The position numbers and the translations under genes are program-made. A stretch of DNA of 64,000 nucleotides from Moorena sp. SIOASIH (GTDB taxonomy: Bacteria; Cyanobacteriota; Cyanobacteriia; Cyanobacteriales; Coleofasciculaceae), in assembly GCF_010671925.1 (NCBI RefSeq), contig NZ_JAAHIH010000001.1, forward strand, positions 1,121,053 to 1,185,052, in the 5' to 3' direction. Under the pieces are notes generated by a model. The model searched no databases and was not told where the DNA came from. It worked only from the letters and a program-made list of their open reading frames with translations. This document shows positions 48,643-56,456 of this stretch, one piece after another; the first letter of the stretch is position 1, and every line of letters begins with the position of its first letter.

Positions 48643-49620
48643 ATGTCTCAACCCAAAGTCTTCATAACTCGCCGCCTTCCTGATACCAGACTCGAACAAC
48701 TCCACCAAATCGCCAATGTCGAAATCTGGCCAGAGCGTCAACCCCCTCCCTACGAGGTATTGCTCAACAAAGTCAAAGAAATCGATGGCTTACTGTGCCT
48801 ACTCACAGATTCCATTGACAAGCAAATCATCGAAGCTGCACCATCCCTCAAGGTAATCAGCCAATTAGCAGTAGGTTACGATAACATTGATATCTCTGCT
48901 GCCACCATCCGGGGTATCCCCATTGGTCATACTCCTGGTGTCCTGACTGAGGCTACAGCTGATTTAGCCTGGACGTTACTAATGGCAACAGCACGGCGAG
49001 TGATTGAAGCAGATAAATTTGTACGTGCTGGTCATTGGCAGACTTGGGAACCTACTTTATTGCTAGGACCAAACATCAGCAGTGCTACTTTAGGAATTGT
49101 TGGCTTTGGACGCATTGGTCAAGCTGTTGCTCGTCGTGGGCGAGGGTTTGATATGGAAATTCTTTATTACAGTCGGCATCGACGGGACTCAGAATTAGAA
49201 CAATCCCTTGGTGTAAAGTATGCTGAATTCGACTTGCTCCTAAGGGAATCAGACTTTATTACCATTCACACTGCTCTGTCTGAAGAAACCTACCATCTAT
49301 TTAGTACTCCCCAGTTTGAGCTGATGAAATCCTCGGCTATCTTGATCAACACCGCACGAGGAGCAATCGTAGATCCAGAAGCATTGTACCAAGCTCTGAG
49401 CAATGGTCAAATCGCTGCGGCTGCTCTGGACGTAACTAAACCAGAACCCATTCCCATGGATAGTCCTTTGTTGAGCTTGGATAATCTGATCATCACCCCT
49501 CACATTGGTAGTGCAACCTACCAAACGCGATCGCAAATGGCTAAGATGGCGGTGAATAATCTTATTGCTGGACTTTTGGGTAAGCCATTACCCTATTGTG
49601 TGAATCCACAAGTGTATTAG
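48643..49620 (+). CDS. D-isomer-specific 2-hydroxyacid dehydrogenase (glyoxylate/hydroxypyruvate reductase-like)
   Basis: 325 residues. NAD(P) motif GIVGFGRIGQAVARRGRGF. Catalytic arginine in NTARGAIVD, glutamate in DVTKPEPIP, histidine in ITPHIGSATYQTR. Closest by eye to glyoxylate/hydroxypyruvate reductases, which remove photorespiratory glyoxylate. It starts at ATG 48643. Its last 66 bases plus 25 downstream bases occur again at 52517-52607, so this 3' end marks one side of a duplication around the gdmH block. Confidence 0.9.
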   Translation: MSQPKVFITRRLPDTRLEQLHQIANVEIWPERQPPPYEVLLNKVKEIDGLLCLLTDSIDKQIIEAAPSLKVISQLAVGYDNIDISAATIRGIPIGHTPGVLTEATADLAWTLLMATARRVIEADKFVRAGHWQTWEPTLLLGPNISSATLGIVGFGRIGQAVARRGRGFDMEILYYSRHRRDSELEQSLGVKYAEFDLLLRESDFITIHTALSEETYHLFSTPQFELMKSSAILINTARGAIVDPEALYQALSNGQIAAAALDVTKPEPIPMDSPLLSLDNLIITPHIGSATYQTRSQMAKMAVNNLIAGLLGKPLPYCVNPQVY

Positions 49621-49645
49621 AATAATTCCGTTTCCTTGAGTTCTA
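49555..49645 (+). repeat. 91-base direct repeat, left copy (3' end of the dehydrogenase gene)
   Basis: Covers the last 20-odd codons and 25 bases beyond the stop. It matches 52517-52607 at roughly nine positions in ten. Confidence 0.9.
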
Positions 49646-49790
49646 GGGTCTGTCTGCAAACTACTCGATCAAGAAAAGTAACGGGTAAGAGAGTTGTAAT
49701 TTATCATTGCTTGCCTTACTTCCCCTGCCTCCCTTGCCTCCCCTGCACCCCTAAACCGAGGGTTTTTAGACCCAAGCAGACACGCCCTAG
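49643..49790. mobile_element. 148-base MITE with CTAGGGTCTGTCTGC ends
   Basis: Terminal inverted repeats ctagggtctgtctgc and gcagacacgccctag (13 of 15 pair) around a non-coding core of ccctgcc-type repeats. It abuts the 91-base direct repeat. The rest of the gap to 49961 holds the gdmH leader. Confidence 0.75.
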
Positions 49791-49961
49791 CTTTTAGCCA
49801 ACTCCCTGATATCGAACTCAAGTAAAAGAAATCTGTAGGTTTATCATTTCAGAACCTATCGGTGAGAAGTTTAAAAAATACCATAGCTTTCATCTCCAAT
49901 CTGCGGAATGTAGGCTATAAGTCGCTGATTAAGATGTTTTGAAAACTTCTCGGGAGTGCAA

Positions 49962-51164
49962 ATGACTGAAAATTCTTCTGAAAACCCCTTGTTTGAAAGC
50001 CCAGACAGTAACAGTTCAAATCTTTCTGAGGCCGAACGTGCCCTGGAGCGTGAAGCTCAACTACCATCGACGGGATGGCAGCAGGAGGTGTCAAAGGGGC
50101 TCGAATACGGGCTGGAAGCGGCAGAGAGTATTAGCGATCGCACTATTCCCACCTTTTCCCGGGGTGAACTACCTCACTACGCTGGCATCAATACTTTCCT
50201 CAAAGCGCCCTATCTCGAAGATGTTCGCCAGGTTGAGTCATACGATGTAGCCATTGTCGGGGTTCCCCACGACTCGGGAACCACCTATCGCCCAGGAACC
50301 CGCTTTGGTCCCCAAGGCATTCGCCGCATTTCTGCCTTGTACACTCCTTATAACTTTGAGTTGGGGATTGACCTACGAGAGCAAATTACCCTCTGTGACG
50401 TGGGAGATATTTTTACAATTCCAGCCAACAACGAAAAGTCATTTGACCAGATTTCTAAGGGCATTGCTCACATCTTCAGCTCTGGAGCGTTTCCCATCAT
50501 TTTGGGAGGGGATCATTCCATCGGATTTCCTACCGTTCGGGGTATTTGTCGGCACTTAGGGGACAAGAAAGTTGGCATTATCCACTTTGATCGCCATGTA
50601 GATACCCAGGAAACCGACCTGGATGAGCGGATGCACACCTGCCCTTGGTTTCATGCCACTAACATGAGGAATGCTCCAGCCAAGAACTTAGTGCAACTGG
50701 GCATTGGCGGTTGGCAAGTACCTCGCCAGGGAGTCAAAGTTTGCCGGGAGCGGGCAAGTAATATCCTGACAGTAACCGATATCACTGAAATGGGATTGGA
50801 CGCAGCAGTAGAGTTTGCCCTCGAACGGGCACTAGACGGTACCGACTGCATTTATATCAGCTTCGATATTGACTGTATCGATGCCGGTTTTGTTCCTGGT
50901 ACAGGTTGGCCCGAACCAGGCGGACTCCTCCCCCGGGAAGCTCTGTATCTACTGGGGAAGATTGTTCAGCAGGCTCCTGTTTGCGGTTTGGAAGTAGTGG
51001 AAGTCTCGCCGCCCTATGACATCAGTGACATCACTGCCCTGATGGCAACTCGCGTAATCTGTGACACAATGGCGCACCTAGTGCTATCCGGTCAACTGCC
51101 GCGCCAGGAAAAACCCTCCTACATTCATCCAGAAGCGCAGCCGGAATTAGTAGAGTGGACTTGA
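49962..51164 (+). CDS. gdmH: Nickel-dependent guanidine hydrolase (ureohydrolase/agmatinase superfamily)
   Basis: 400 residues from ATG 49962 (cgggag is well placed before it; a GTG lies at 49956). It would split guanidine into urea and ammonia. Metal-binding motifs of ureohydrolases are all present: GGDHSIGFP, HFDRHVDTQ and SFDIDCIDAG. The substrate-side sequence is FVPGTGWPEPGG, where agmatinases and arginases usually have a GTP or GTPE-type turn. An N-terminal extension of about 80 residues precedes the core, as in the Synechocystis enzyme Sll1077. hypA follows after 15 bases, fitting nickel loading. An older annotation would be agmatinase (speB). Confidence 0.85.
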   Translation: MTENSSENPLFESPDSNSSNLSEAERALEREAQLPSTGWQQEVSKGLEYGLEAAESISDRTIPTFSRGELPHYAGINTFLKAPYLEDVRQVESYDVAIVGVPHDSGTTYRPGTRFGPQGIRRISALYTPYNFELGIDLREQITLCDVGDIFTIPANNEKSFDQISKGIAHIFSSGAFPIILGGDHSIGFPTVRGICRHLGDKKVGIIHFDRHVDTQETDLDERMHTCPWFHATNMRNAPAKNLVQLGIGGWQVPRQGVKVCRERASNILTVTDITEMGLDAAVEFALERALDGTDCIYISFDIDCIDAGFVPGTGWPEPGGLLPREALYLLGKIVQQAPVCGLEVVEVSPPYDISDITALMATRVICDTMAHLVLSGQLPRQEKPSYIHPEAQPELVEWT

Positions 51165-51179
51165 AGGTGGATGTCAACA

Positions 51180-51560
51180 ATGCATGAGACTGACATGACC
51201 AAGGCACTAATTGTGACCTTGCGCAATTGGTGGGAAGCACAGCCAGAGCGACCCAAAATTTCCTGCGTCCATCTGACAGTAGGCCAGTTCACTGGTGTTG
51301 AACCCTTGAGTTTGGAATTGGCCTTTGAAGCTCAAATTCCCAACACCTTTTTGTCTGGTGCCAAACTGGTGATTCAGGAAACCCCCTTAATTGCCTTTTG
51401 CCATCAGTGTCAACAAGACTATCGGCCTGACATTGATAGTCAATACGCTTGCCCAGAATGTAAATCACCGATGGAAGACATCCGCTCTGGGCGAGAATTA
51501 AAGATTGACCGCCTTGAATACTGTGGCTCTGCTGTTGAACCCAATGCACCACAGCTTTGA
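51180..51560 (+). CDS. hypA: Nickel metallochaperone HypA
   Basis: 126 residues from ATG 51180, which gives the required N-terminus MHE whose histidine binds nickel. The ATG at 51171 would bury it. Zinc site: CHQC (about 80) and CPEC (about 98). HypA normally serves NiFe hydrogenase, but a copy beside gdmH is known to serve the guanidine hydrolase. gaaggtgg before the start is a ribosome binding site. The stop overlaps the start of the hypB remnant. Confidence 0.92.
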   Translation: MHETDMTKALIVTLRNWWEAQPERPKISCVHLTVGQFTGVEPLSLELAFEAQIPNTFLSGAKLVIQETPLIAFCHQCQQDYRPDIDSQYACPECKSPMEDIRSGRELKIDRLEYCGSAVEPNAPQL

Positions 51561-51645
51561 TGCAGCTCTGGAAATTAACCTGCTCCATGGAAAAAAGCCG
51601 TTGACCACAATCGCACCCAGGGCAAACCCATCTAAATTAAGTTGA
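51544..51645 (+). pseudogene. hypB: hypB N-terminal remnant
   Basis: An ATG inside the last codons of hypA begins MHHSFDAALEINLLH, matching the N-terminus of cyanobacterial HypB (GTPase for nickel insertion). After about 15 codons the frame shifts: DHNRTQG, the next conserved piece, lies in another frame. The GTPase domain is absent, and a small IS605-like element begins at 51647. Confidence 0.8.
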
Positions 51646-51646
51646 C

Positions 51647-52127
51647 CAAAAAAAATGGGTTTCAAGCCTTGCCCTTGTAGGGCAACTTTCCTTACTTTCT
51701 GTGTTAGAATGTCAATAAGTGTGTAGCCTAGCACAGGCAGGATTCGTCGGTACTGCCTTCAAACCCCAACGACGTAAAGCGATGCTAGTACACGAGGCGC
51801 GAAAAACCTCGCCGGTGCGCTTTCCGTTGGCGAATTAAATTCGCCACGGGTCACACCGCTAAAACGCATGGATCTTAATAGATACCGAAACCCAGTAAAG
51901 TAAAAAATCCAAATAATAACGTACCGTGGGGCACACGGGAACAAGAATTCAGAATATCTGAATTCTGAACGCTTAGGGAGATCAGCCCACTGGGGTTAGT
52001 TAAATTAGGCTTGATTCTTGGTTATTTATAACGGGTTTACGGCTTAAGTATTGCCTTTCAGGATAGCTAATTTCAAGGTATATCGTAGAACTAAGAATCC
52101 CCGCGTCTTTAGACCGGGGAGTGTCAA
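51647..52127 (+). mobile_element. Non-autonomous IS605-like element A
   Basis: 481 bases after TGAC (51643-51646). Left end caaaaaaaatgggtttcaag with a ttgcccttgtagggcaa hairpin. Right end ccgcgtctttagaccgggga then gtgTCAA. The inside shares the string gtggggcacac with element B (55421-55948). It also contains a GGTGCGC-family palindrome at 51815-51865. No protein. Confidence 0.75.
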
Positions 52128-52516
52128 AAATCGACTATTTTATGAGCTATCCCAGTAAGGATTAGAAGGGTAATTAAAAAGCGATCGCTATGATATTAGC
52201 TGTAAGCGATCGCTTTTTGGTATTTGTTACTAAAGTTTTACAAAGTTCATAAAAATCAATACTTTGAGATAAATAACTTGTATTTTGGGCAGATAGTCAA
52301 GGAATTTTTTATTAGGCGCTGCATCAAGACATTGAAGTATGAATTTAGATCATTTGATTTTGGTAAAGCCCCCGTTGCTCCGGTGAAATTTGGGGGACTT
52401 TGAAAGTTTTGTTTCCCCCCCGGTGCGCTTTCCGTAGGCGAATTAAATTCGCCACGGGTCGCACCGCAATTTTGGGGTGCTAGGGTGACAAAATCATACC
52501 CTAATTAAGCAATGCT
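52128..52516. other. Spacer with hairpin and palindrome
   Basis: Holds the hairpin at 52176-52218 and a GGTGCGC-family palindrome at 52417-52468. No gene seen. Confidence 0.65.
52176..52218. terminator. Terminator-like hairpin built from HIP1 octamers
   Basis: aaaaagcgatcgct and agcgatcgcttttt form a 14-base-pair stem ending in a T run on either strand, so it could terminate in both directions. Confidence 0.65.
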
Positions 52517-52607
52517 AATAATCTCATGGCTGGACTTTTGGGTAAGCGATTACCCTATTGTGTGAATCCACAGGTGTATTAAAATAAATCAGTTTCCTTC
52601 AGTTCTA
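52517..52607 (+). pseudogene. 91-base direct repeat, right copy (duplicated dehydrogenase 3' end)
   Basis: Reads NNLMAGLLGKRLPYCVNPQVY and stop, the tail of the dehydrogenase at 48643-49620 with two or three residue changes. It continues 27 bases past the stop, up to the ribosome binding site of the next gene. Confidence 0.92.
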
Positions 52608-52624
52608 ATTTAAGGAGACTTAAT

Positions 52625-53197
52625 ATGGATCCTAAAAAAAACATCGAATCAACTATTTCAGATATCAAACCAAAACCCTTTAGTCGCCGTAGTCTGCGCG
52701 AGAGGTTCTTCGATACCCTCAAGACTAAATACCCTAACATCCAAGCTCTATATGTAACAACTTGTATCATAGCCATCTGGAGTGGTGTTATCCTCATCTC
52801 GGATTCATGGGCACAAGGAACCAATTTGCTCCATGAGCCTGCCCCTGATTTTGCTCTAAAAGTGGTTATGCGTCACTTTGCTTTGTTAATGCTTGGTCTG
52901 CTCATGCTCTGGATAGATGACCTATCCTTGCAGGAGCTGGTAGTTATGAAAAAAACTCCTATAGAAAAAGATTTCGAGGAAATGAATTCGAGGGAAAAGT
53001 TATTTTACCACTTCAAAACCAAATATCCGAACTTATCAACTATGTATACTATGATCGCCATCATAATTTCCTGGTGTGGGATATGGGGGTTACTTTGGGA
53101 CATACCTATTCAACCTTTTTGGCGATCACTAATGACAATCTTTCTAGGCTTTTTCCTGCTCTATATTGATGATTTTAAATTGGACGAACTAAACTAG
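52625..53197 (+). CDS. Membrane protein made of two duplicated two-helix units
   Basis: 190 residues. Two halves align: (R)ERFFDTLKTKYPN, two helices, LMLWIDDLSLQEL, then (R)EKLFYHFKTKYPN, two helices, FLLYIDDFKLDEL. Four helices in total with both repeats ending in IDD. Strong ribosome binding site aaggag 8 bases before the ATG. Family not recognised. Its leader adjoins the duplicated dehydrogenase tail, so it probably once followed that gene directly. Confidence 0.8.
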   Translation: MDPKKNIESTISDIKPKPFSRRSLRERFFDTLKTKYPNIQALYVTTCIIAIWSGVILISDSWAQGTNLLHEPAPDFALKVVMRHFALLMLGLLMLWIDDLSLQELVVMKKTPIEKDFEEMNSREKLFYHFKTKYPNLSTMYTMIAIIISWCGIWGLLWDIPIQPFWRSLMTIFLGFFLLYIDDFKLDELN

Positions 53198-53487
53198 ACT
53201 AACTAAGTAGTAGGACACAATTAGAAATGCTATAACGACAATTATTTATCTGGAATCAGCGTAAGCATATGCGCTACGCGCACGCTACGCGAACAGCCCT
53301 CAGCCGTCAGTGGTCAGTGGTCAGCTTAAAGTAAACTTCTTACGGGAACATTTAATAGTTCGAGATTTTAGAGAATTGAAAGTTTGGTAAAAAGCCCATC
53401 AGCTAATAACTGATAGCTGATAGCTGATAGCTGATAGCTGATAGCTGATAGCTGATAGCTGATAGCTGATAGCTGAATGCTTACGAC
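53198..53487. repeat. agctgat tandem array and palindromic repeats
   Basis: About ten units of agctgat at 53402-53475, with a gcgctacgcgcacgctacgc piece near 53270. No gene. Confidence 0.8.
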
Positions 53488-54270
53488 TCAGCACTCAGGT
53501 TGAGCTAGGTAAACCCTAGTACGATACCTCAAGTAAACTAAACCTTTGTGATCACACCAAATGTTGTACAATTCCTGCAAATCAGAGATAAGTTTCTGGT
53601 GCGCTAATCCTTCCCGTGGGATATAGGAGACACTCATAGCACGACCAATCAGACCATCTTTGTCTAATGCTTGCTGATAAGAAAAGGTGTAGGAATAGAC
53701 ATTGGGAAACAATGGACTAGCTAGCAAGGGGTCTACCGAACACATACGGGACTCGGCGGGATGATGATTGGAGGCGATTTGCACTAGATGACTATAGCCT
53801 TGGGTAAAATCATCTTGGCGGTTGCGGTCATTCCAGACCACAGCTAATTGTCCAGTAGGCTTCAGGATACGGCGAAACTCTAGCAAAGTTGGCTCTGGGT
53901 CAAACCAATGGAAGGATTGAAAGCAAGCTACTAAGTCAATAGATGCATCAGGTAAGTTGGTCTGTTGAGCAGTTCCATCCCGGAATTCAACCAATGGATG
54001 GCTGGTAGCAGCTTTTCTGATCTTAGTATTGGGTTCGATAGCAATAACTCGAACTCCCCATTGAGCTAGTAGCCGAGAGGAAATTCCTGTTCCTGCACCA
54101 ATATCCGCAGCTACCAGTTGCCCTCTGTTCTCAAGTGTTTCCAGAATCTTGTCGATAGCTGCAGCTGGGTAACTGGGTCGGTATTTGGCATAATCTGCCA
54201 CCAGCTCAGAAAATCGATTCTCTGGGTTCATCTGGTGTAATGGTGTTGTCTCAAGGTTCCTTTCGGCCAT
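53488..54270 (-). CDS. Class I SAM-dependent methyltransferase (UbiE/trans-aconitate type)
   Basis: 260 residues from ATG 54270 (TTG at 54282 is an alternative). Motif I VAADIGAGTGISSRLL, motif II IAIEPN, then FQSFHWFDPEPTLLEFRRIL, a pattern of small-molecule methyltransferases related to trans-aconitate methyltransferase. Substrate unknown. Divergent from the nuclease gene at 54380. Confidence 0.87.
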   Translation of the reverse strand: MAERNLETTPLHQMNPENRFSELVADYAKYRPSYPAAAIDKILETLENRGQLVAADIGAGTGISSRLLAQWGVRVIAIEPNTKIRKAATSHPLVEFRDGTAQQTNLPDASIDLVACFQSFHWFDPEPTLLEFRRILKPTGQLAVVWNDRNRQDDFTQGYSHLVQIASNHHPAESRMCSVDPLLASPLFPNVYSYTFSYQQALDKDGLIGRAMSVSYIPREGLAHQKLISDLQELYNIWCDHKGLVYLRYRTRVYLAQPEC

Positions 54271-54379
54271 GATTAATACCAATCAGGATTTAGGCAATCA
54301 CTATACTTGTAGGGTAGGGTACTAGTTGTGTTGCCAGATTAGCAATTTTGATAAAGATTTACATAATCCGTGCATTGAG

Positions 54380-54781
54380 ATGATTTTAGGCTTCGATCCA
54401 GGACGAGATAAATGTGGTGTAGCAGTAATGGAGAAAGAAGGTCAGCTGCTAACCCATGAGGTAGTGGCTTCAGAAAATGCGATCGCAAAACTCCAGCAAC
54501 TGTGTCAACAATTCCCCATTGAAACCATTGTGATGGGAGACCAAACTACTGCCAAGAGATGGAAACAGAAAATCCAGGAGGAATTACCAGCATCAGTACC
54601 TATTGTCCTGGTAGATGAGCGCTACAGTAGTTTAGAAGCTCGCCCACGCTACTGGCAAATGTATCCTCCCAAAGGGTTCCAACGCCTTATCCCCCAAGGA
54701 ATGCGCCAACCTCCTCGACCCATTGATGATATTGTGGCAATTTTGTTAATCGAGCGCTATATAATCAAAAGCAAAAGCTAA
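54380..54781 (+). CDS. RNase H-fold nuclease of the YqgF/RuvX type
   Basis: 133 residues from ATG 54380; upstream in-frame codons to 54326 lack the conserved start. MILGFDPGRDKCG holds the first catalytic aspartate, VLVDERYSSLEA the glutamate and PIDDIVAILLIERY the last acidic residues. YqgF proteins process pre-16S rRNA or resolve Holliday junctions. This cyanobacterial branch is shorter and its role is not settled. Confidence 0.85.
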   Translation: MILGFDPGRDKCGVAVMEKEGQLLTHEVVASENAIAKLQQLCQQFPIETIVMGDQTTAKRWKQKIQEELPASVPIVLVDERYSSLEARPRYWQMYPPKGFQRLIPQGMRQPPRPIDDIVAILLIERYIIKSKS

Positions 54782-54905
54782 AAGGGATATCGTCGTCTTC
54801 CCTTGGGCATGAGCTATTGACAGGATGCTCAAGCCTGTGATAAACTTAGCCACATCCCTGACATCCCTGACTTTCCTGACTTCCCTCTCTTATCCCTTCT
54901 GAGAA

Positions 54906-55019
54906 TATAGCGTTTCTCATAGTTATGAGGTACATAAGTTCCCTACTCCCGATTCCCTACTCCCGATTCCCTACTCCCTACTCCCTAAAACCCAGAACAA
55001 AAGATTGATAACTGCTATA
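54906..55019. mobile_element. TATAGC-family MITE overlapping a stop codon
   Basis: Left end tatagcgtttctcatag; core of gattccctactccc units; right end ttgataactgctata. The last five bases form part of the stop of the DUF3146 gene. Confidence 0.8.
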
Positions 55020-55278
55020 GTTCAGCTCGAATGGTAAAAGCATAGTTTCCCCCTGGTTCGAGCTGGTAATCGCACTGTTCTAAAAATCGGCCTAGGGGTT
55101 CCTGAATCAAGGCACGTCCGAGAGAGGGGGTGACTAACAGCTTACTTACCCGAAAATGCCACTGAAACTGCCATTCATAGTCTGCGGCTTGAACTTCCCC
55201 TTCAATCTTGCCCTGTTGCCAGCAGTGCCGCGTAATTCTGACGTAGGCAGTGGTTTCAGGCAAACCCTTTGCACTCAC
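55015..55278 (-). CDS. DUF3146 family cyanobacterial protein
   Basis: 87 residues: VRITRHCWQQGKIEGEV at the N-terminus and GGNYAFTIRAEL at the end, matching the small cyanobacterial DUF3146 family. Soluble, function unknown. The TAG stop (55017-55015) lies within the inverted repeat of the adjoining MITE. Confidence 0.82.
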   Translation of the reverse strand: MSAKGLPETTAYVRITRHCWQQGKIEGEVQAADYEWQFQWHFRVSKLLVTPSLGRALIQEPLGRFLEQCDYQLEPGGNYAFTIRAEL

Positions 55279-55305
55279 AATGGTAAAAAATCCTAATCTG
55301 CTTTA

Positions 55306-56101
55306 AAGACATAGGTTAGCAGACCTGTTGGCAGATAAGTCAATAGGGATCAACCGGAATCTGATATCAGTGTGGCTGGTTGATGCCCAAGGCACCGAGG
55401 TGTTGATGGATGCTTTTTACCAAAAAATTTGGGTAATCCCGCCCCGTCCTTATAGGAGACGAAACCGTAAGATAGGGTCGCCTTACTAACTTTCCTTAAA
55501 ACTTATACCGCATAACCCTAAAACTATAAAGGCGACCCTATCTTACGGTAACTTTAACGGACGGCTTTTTTTTTAAACTTTTTCTTGACAGTTTGTACTA
55601 GGTGTGCTATTCTAAAAGTATATTGAATATACTTTTAGAATAGATAAATACTATCTAACCATAAGTAGGCAACGTAAAGTAGGCAACGTAAGTAGGCAAC
55701 GTAAAAAATATGTCTGAGATACATATTGCGTAATTTGGTCTAACGACTTAAACGTCGTCTATGAAAAATTTAGATAAAACAAGTATCTATCTATATAAAA
55801 AAAAGGTACGGTGGGGCACACCGAAACCTAGATCCATTATCTAAACGCTTCAGGACAATCGGCCTCTACTCTTCTTGGTTCCGACCTGGTTGGGCAAGCT
55901 GACTCGTTGAATGAACAATCCCCGCGTCTTTAGACCGGGGAGTGTCAAAAAACCCTTCCAAAATACAACATCACTAAGACTCAAGCCCTACAGCAAGCAC
56001 AACTCTCGTGGCTATTGACTCCTGAATACAGTCACCCTTAGTACTGGTCACAACTTATGATGGCAAATCATTACGATTTATGTTATAATGAAAGTGGTTG
56101 A
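55306..56101 (+). pseudogene. CHAT-domain protein relic split by a small transposon
   Basis: Left piece (55306-55420) reads NLISVWLVDAQGTEVLMDAF and tyrosine. Right piece (55949-56101) reads KTLPKYNITKTQALQQAQLS then WLLTPEYSHP, stop, YWSQLMM. Joined across element B the two are in frame and match the C-terminal part of CHAT (caspase-like) domains, including the LW.V.D...LM..FY and ALQQAQ..W.L..EYSHPYYW patterns. The N-terminal part is gone and TAG replaces one residue of the final motif. Confidence 0.88.
55421..55948 (+). mobile_element. Non-autonomous IS605-like element B
   Basis: 528 bases after TTAC (55417-55420). Left end caaaaaatttgggtaatccc with gccccgtcctta. Right end ccgcgtctttagaccgggga then gtgTCAA (55945-55948). 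The inside has a long stem (cgtaagatagggtcgcc and its complement, 55466-55549), a palindrome at 55609-55643 (ctaaaagtatat/atatacttttag) and three gtaggcaacgtaa units. No protein. Excision rejoins the CHAT frame exactly. Confidence 0.9.
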
Positions 56102-56456
56102 TGATCCGCCTGACTGACTAAAAGGCTACCTTACAAAGGGTGTAATTATCGGATGTTTTAGACCCCAAGGTGTAAAAGTACTAGCAGAGTTCAGGGAATA
56201 GACAAGCCCCGGCTGGTTGGCTATAGATGCTGTAATTCCAAGGTGAGTCTCCGAAAAGATATACATCTGCGGAAGGCAGATGAATGACTGTGGACGCCTC
56301 GTCAACGACCAATTCCAGTTTGCTGGTTGAGGCATTGGGGACGCGCGCGGGAAATCCCAAAGGCGAATAAGACCGTCCCTGATTGACCTGAGAATGCTTT
56401 GCCCCAACCGTGGGCATTGCCGACGCTTCGCGAACAGCTGATCAGGTTGGGGTACT
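56102..56456. other. Unexplained spacer with inverted repeat
   Basis: GC-richer than its surroundings. Arms ccccaacc (56402) and ggttgggg (56445) flank a cgacgcttcgcgaac repeat. Overlapping short frames on the minus strand show no family features. I see no gene. Confidence 0.5.

Noticed and set aside
47019..49961. Guanidine-I (ykkC) riboswitch upstream of the importer or of gdmH
   Set aside because: Looked for the conserved CUAGGGUUCCG and GUCCGAGAG-like cores on the relevant strands; only partial matches (ctaggg at 49643, which is a MITE end). A covariance search would settle it.
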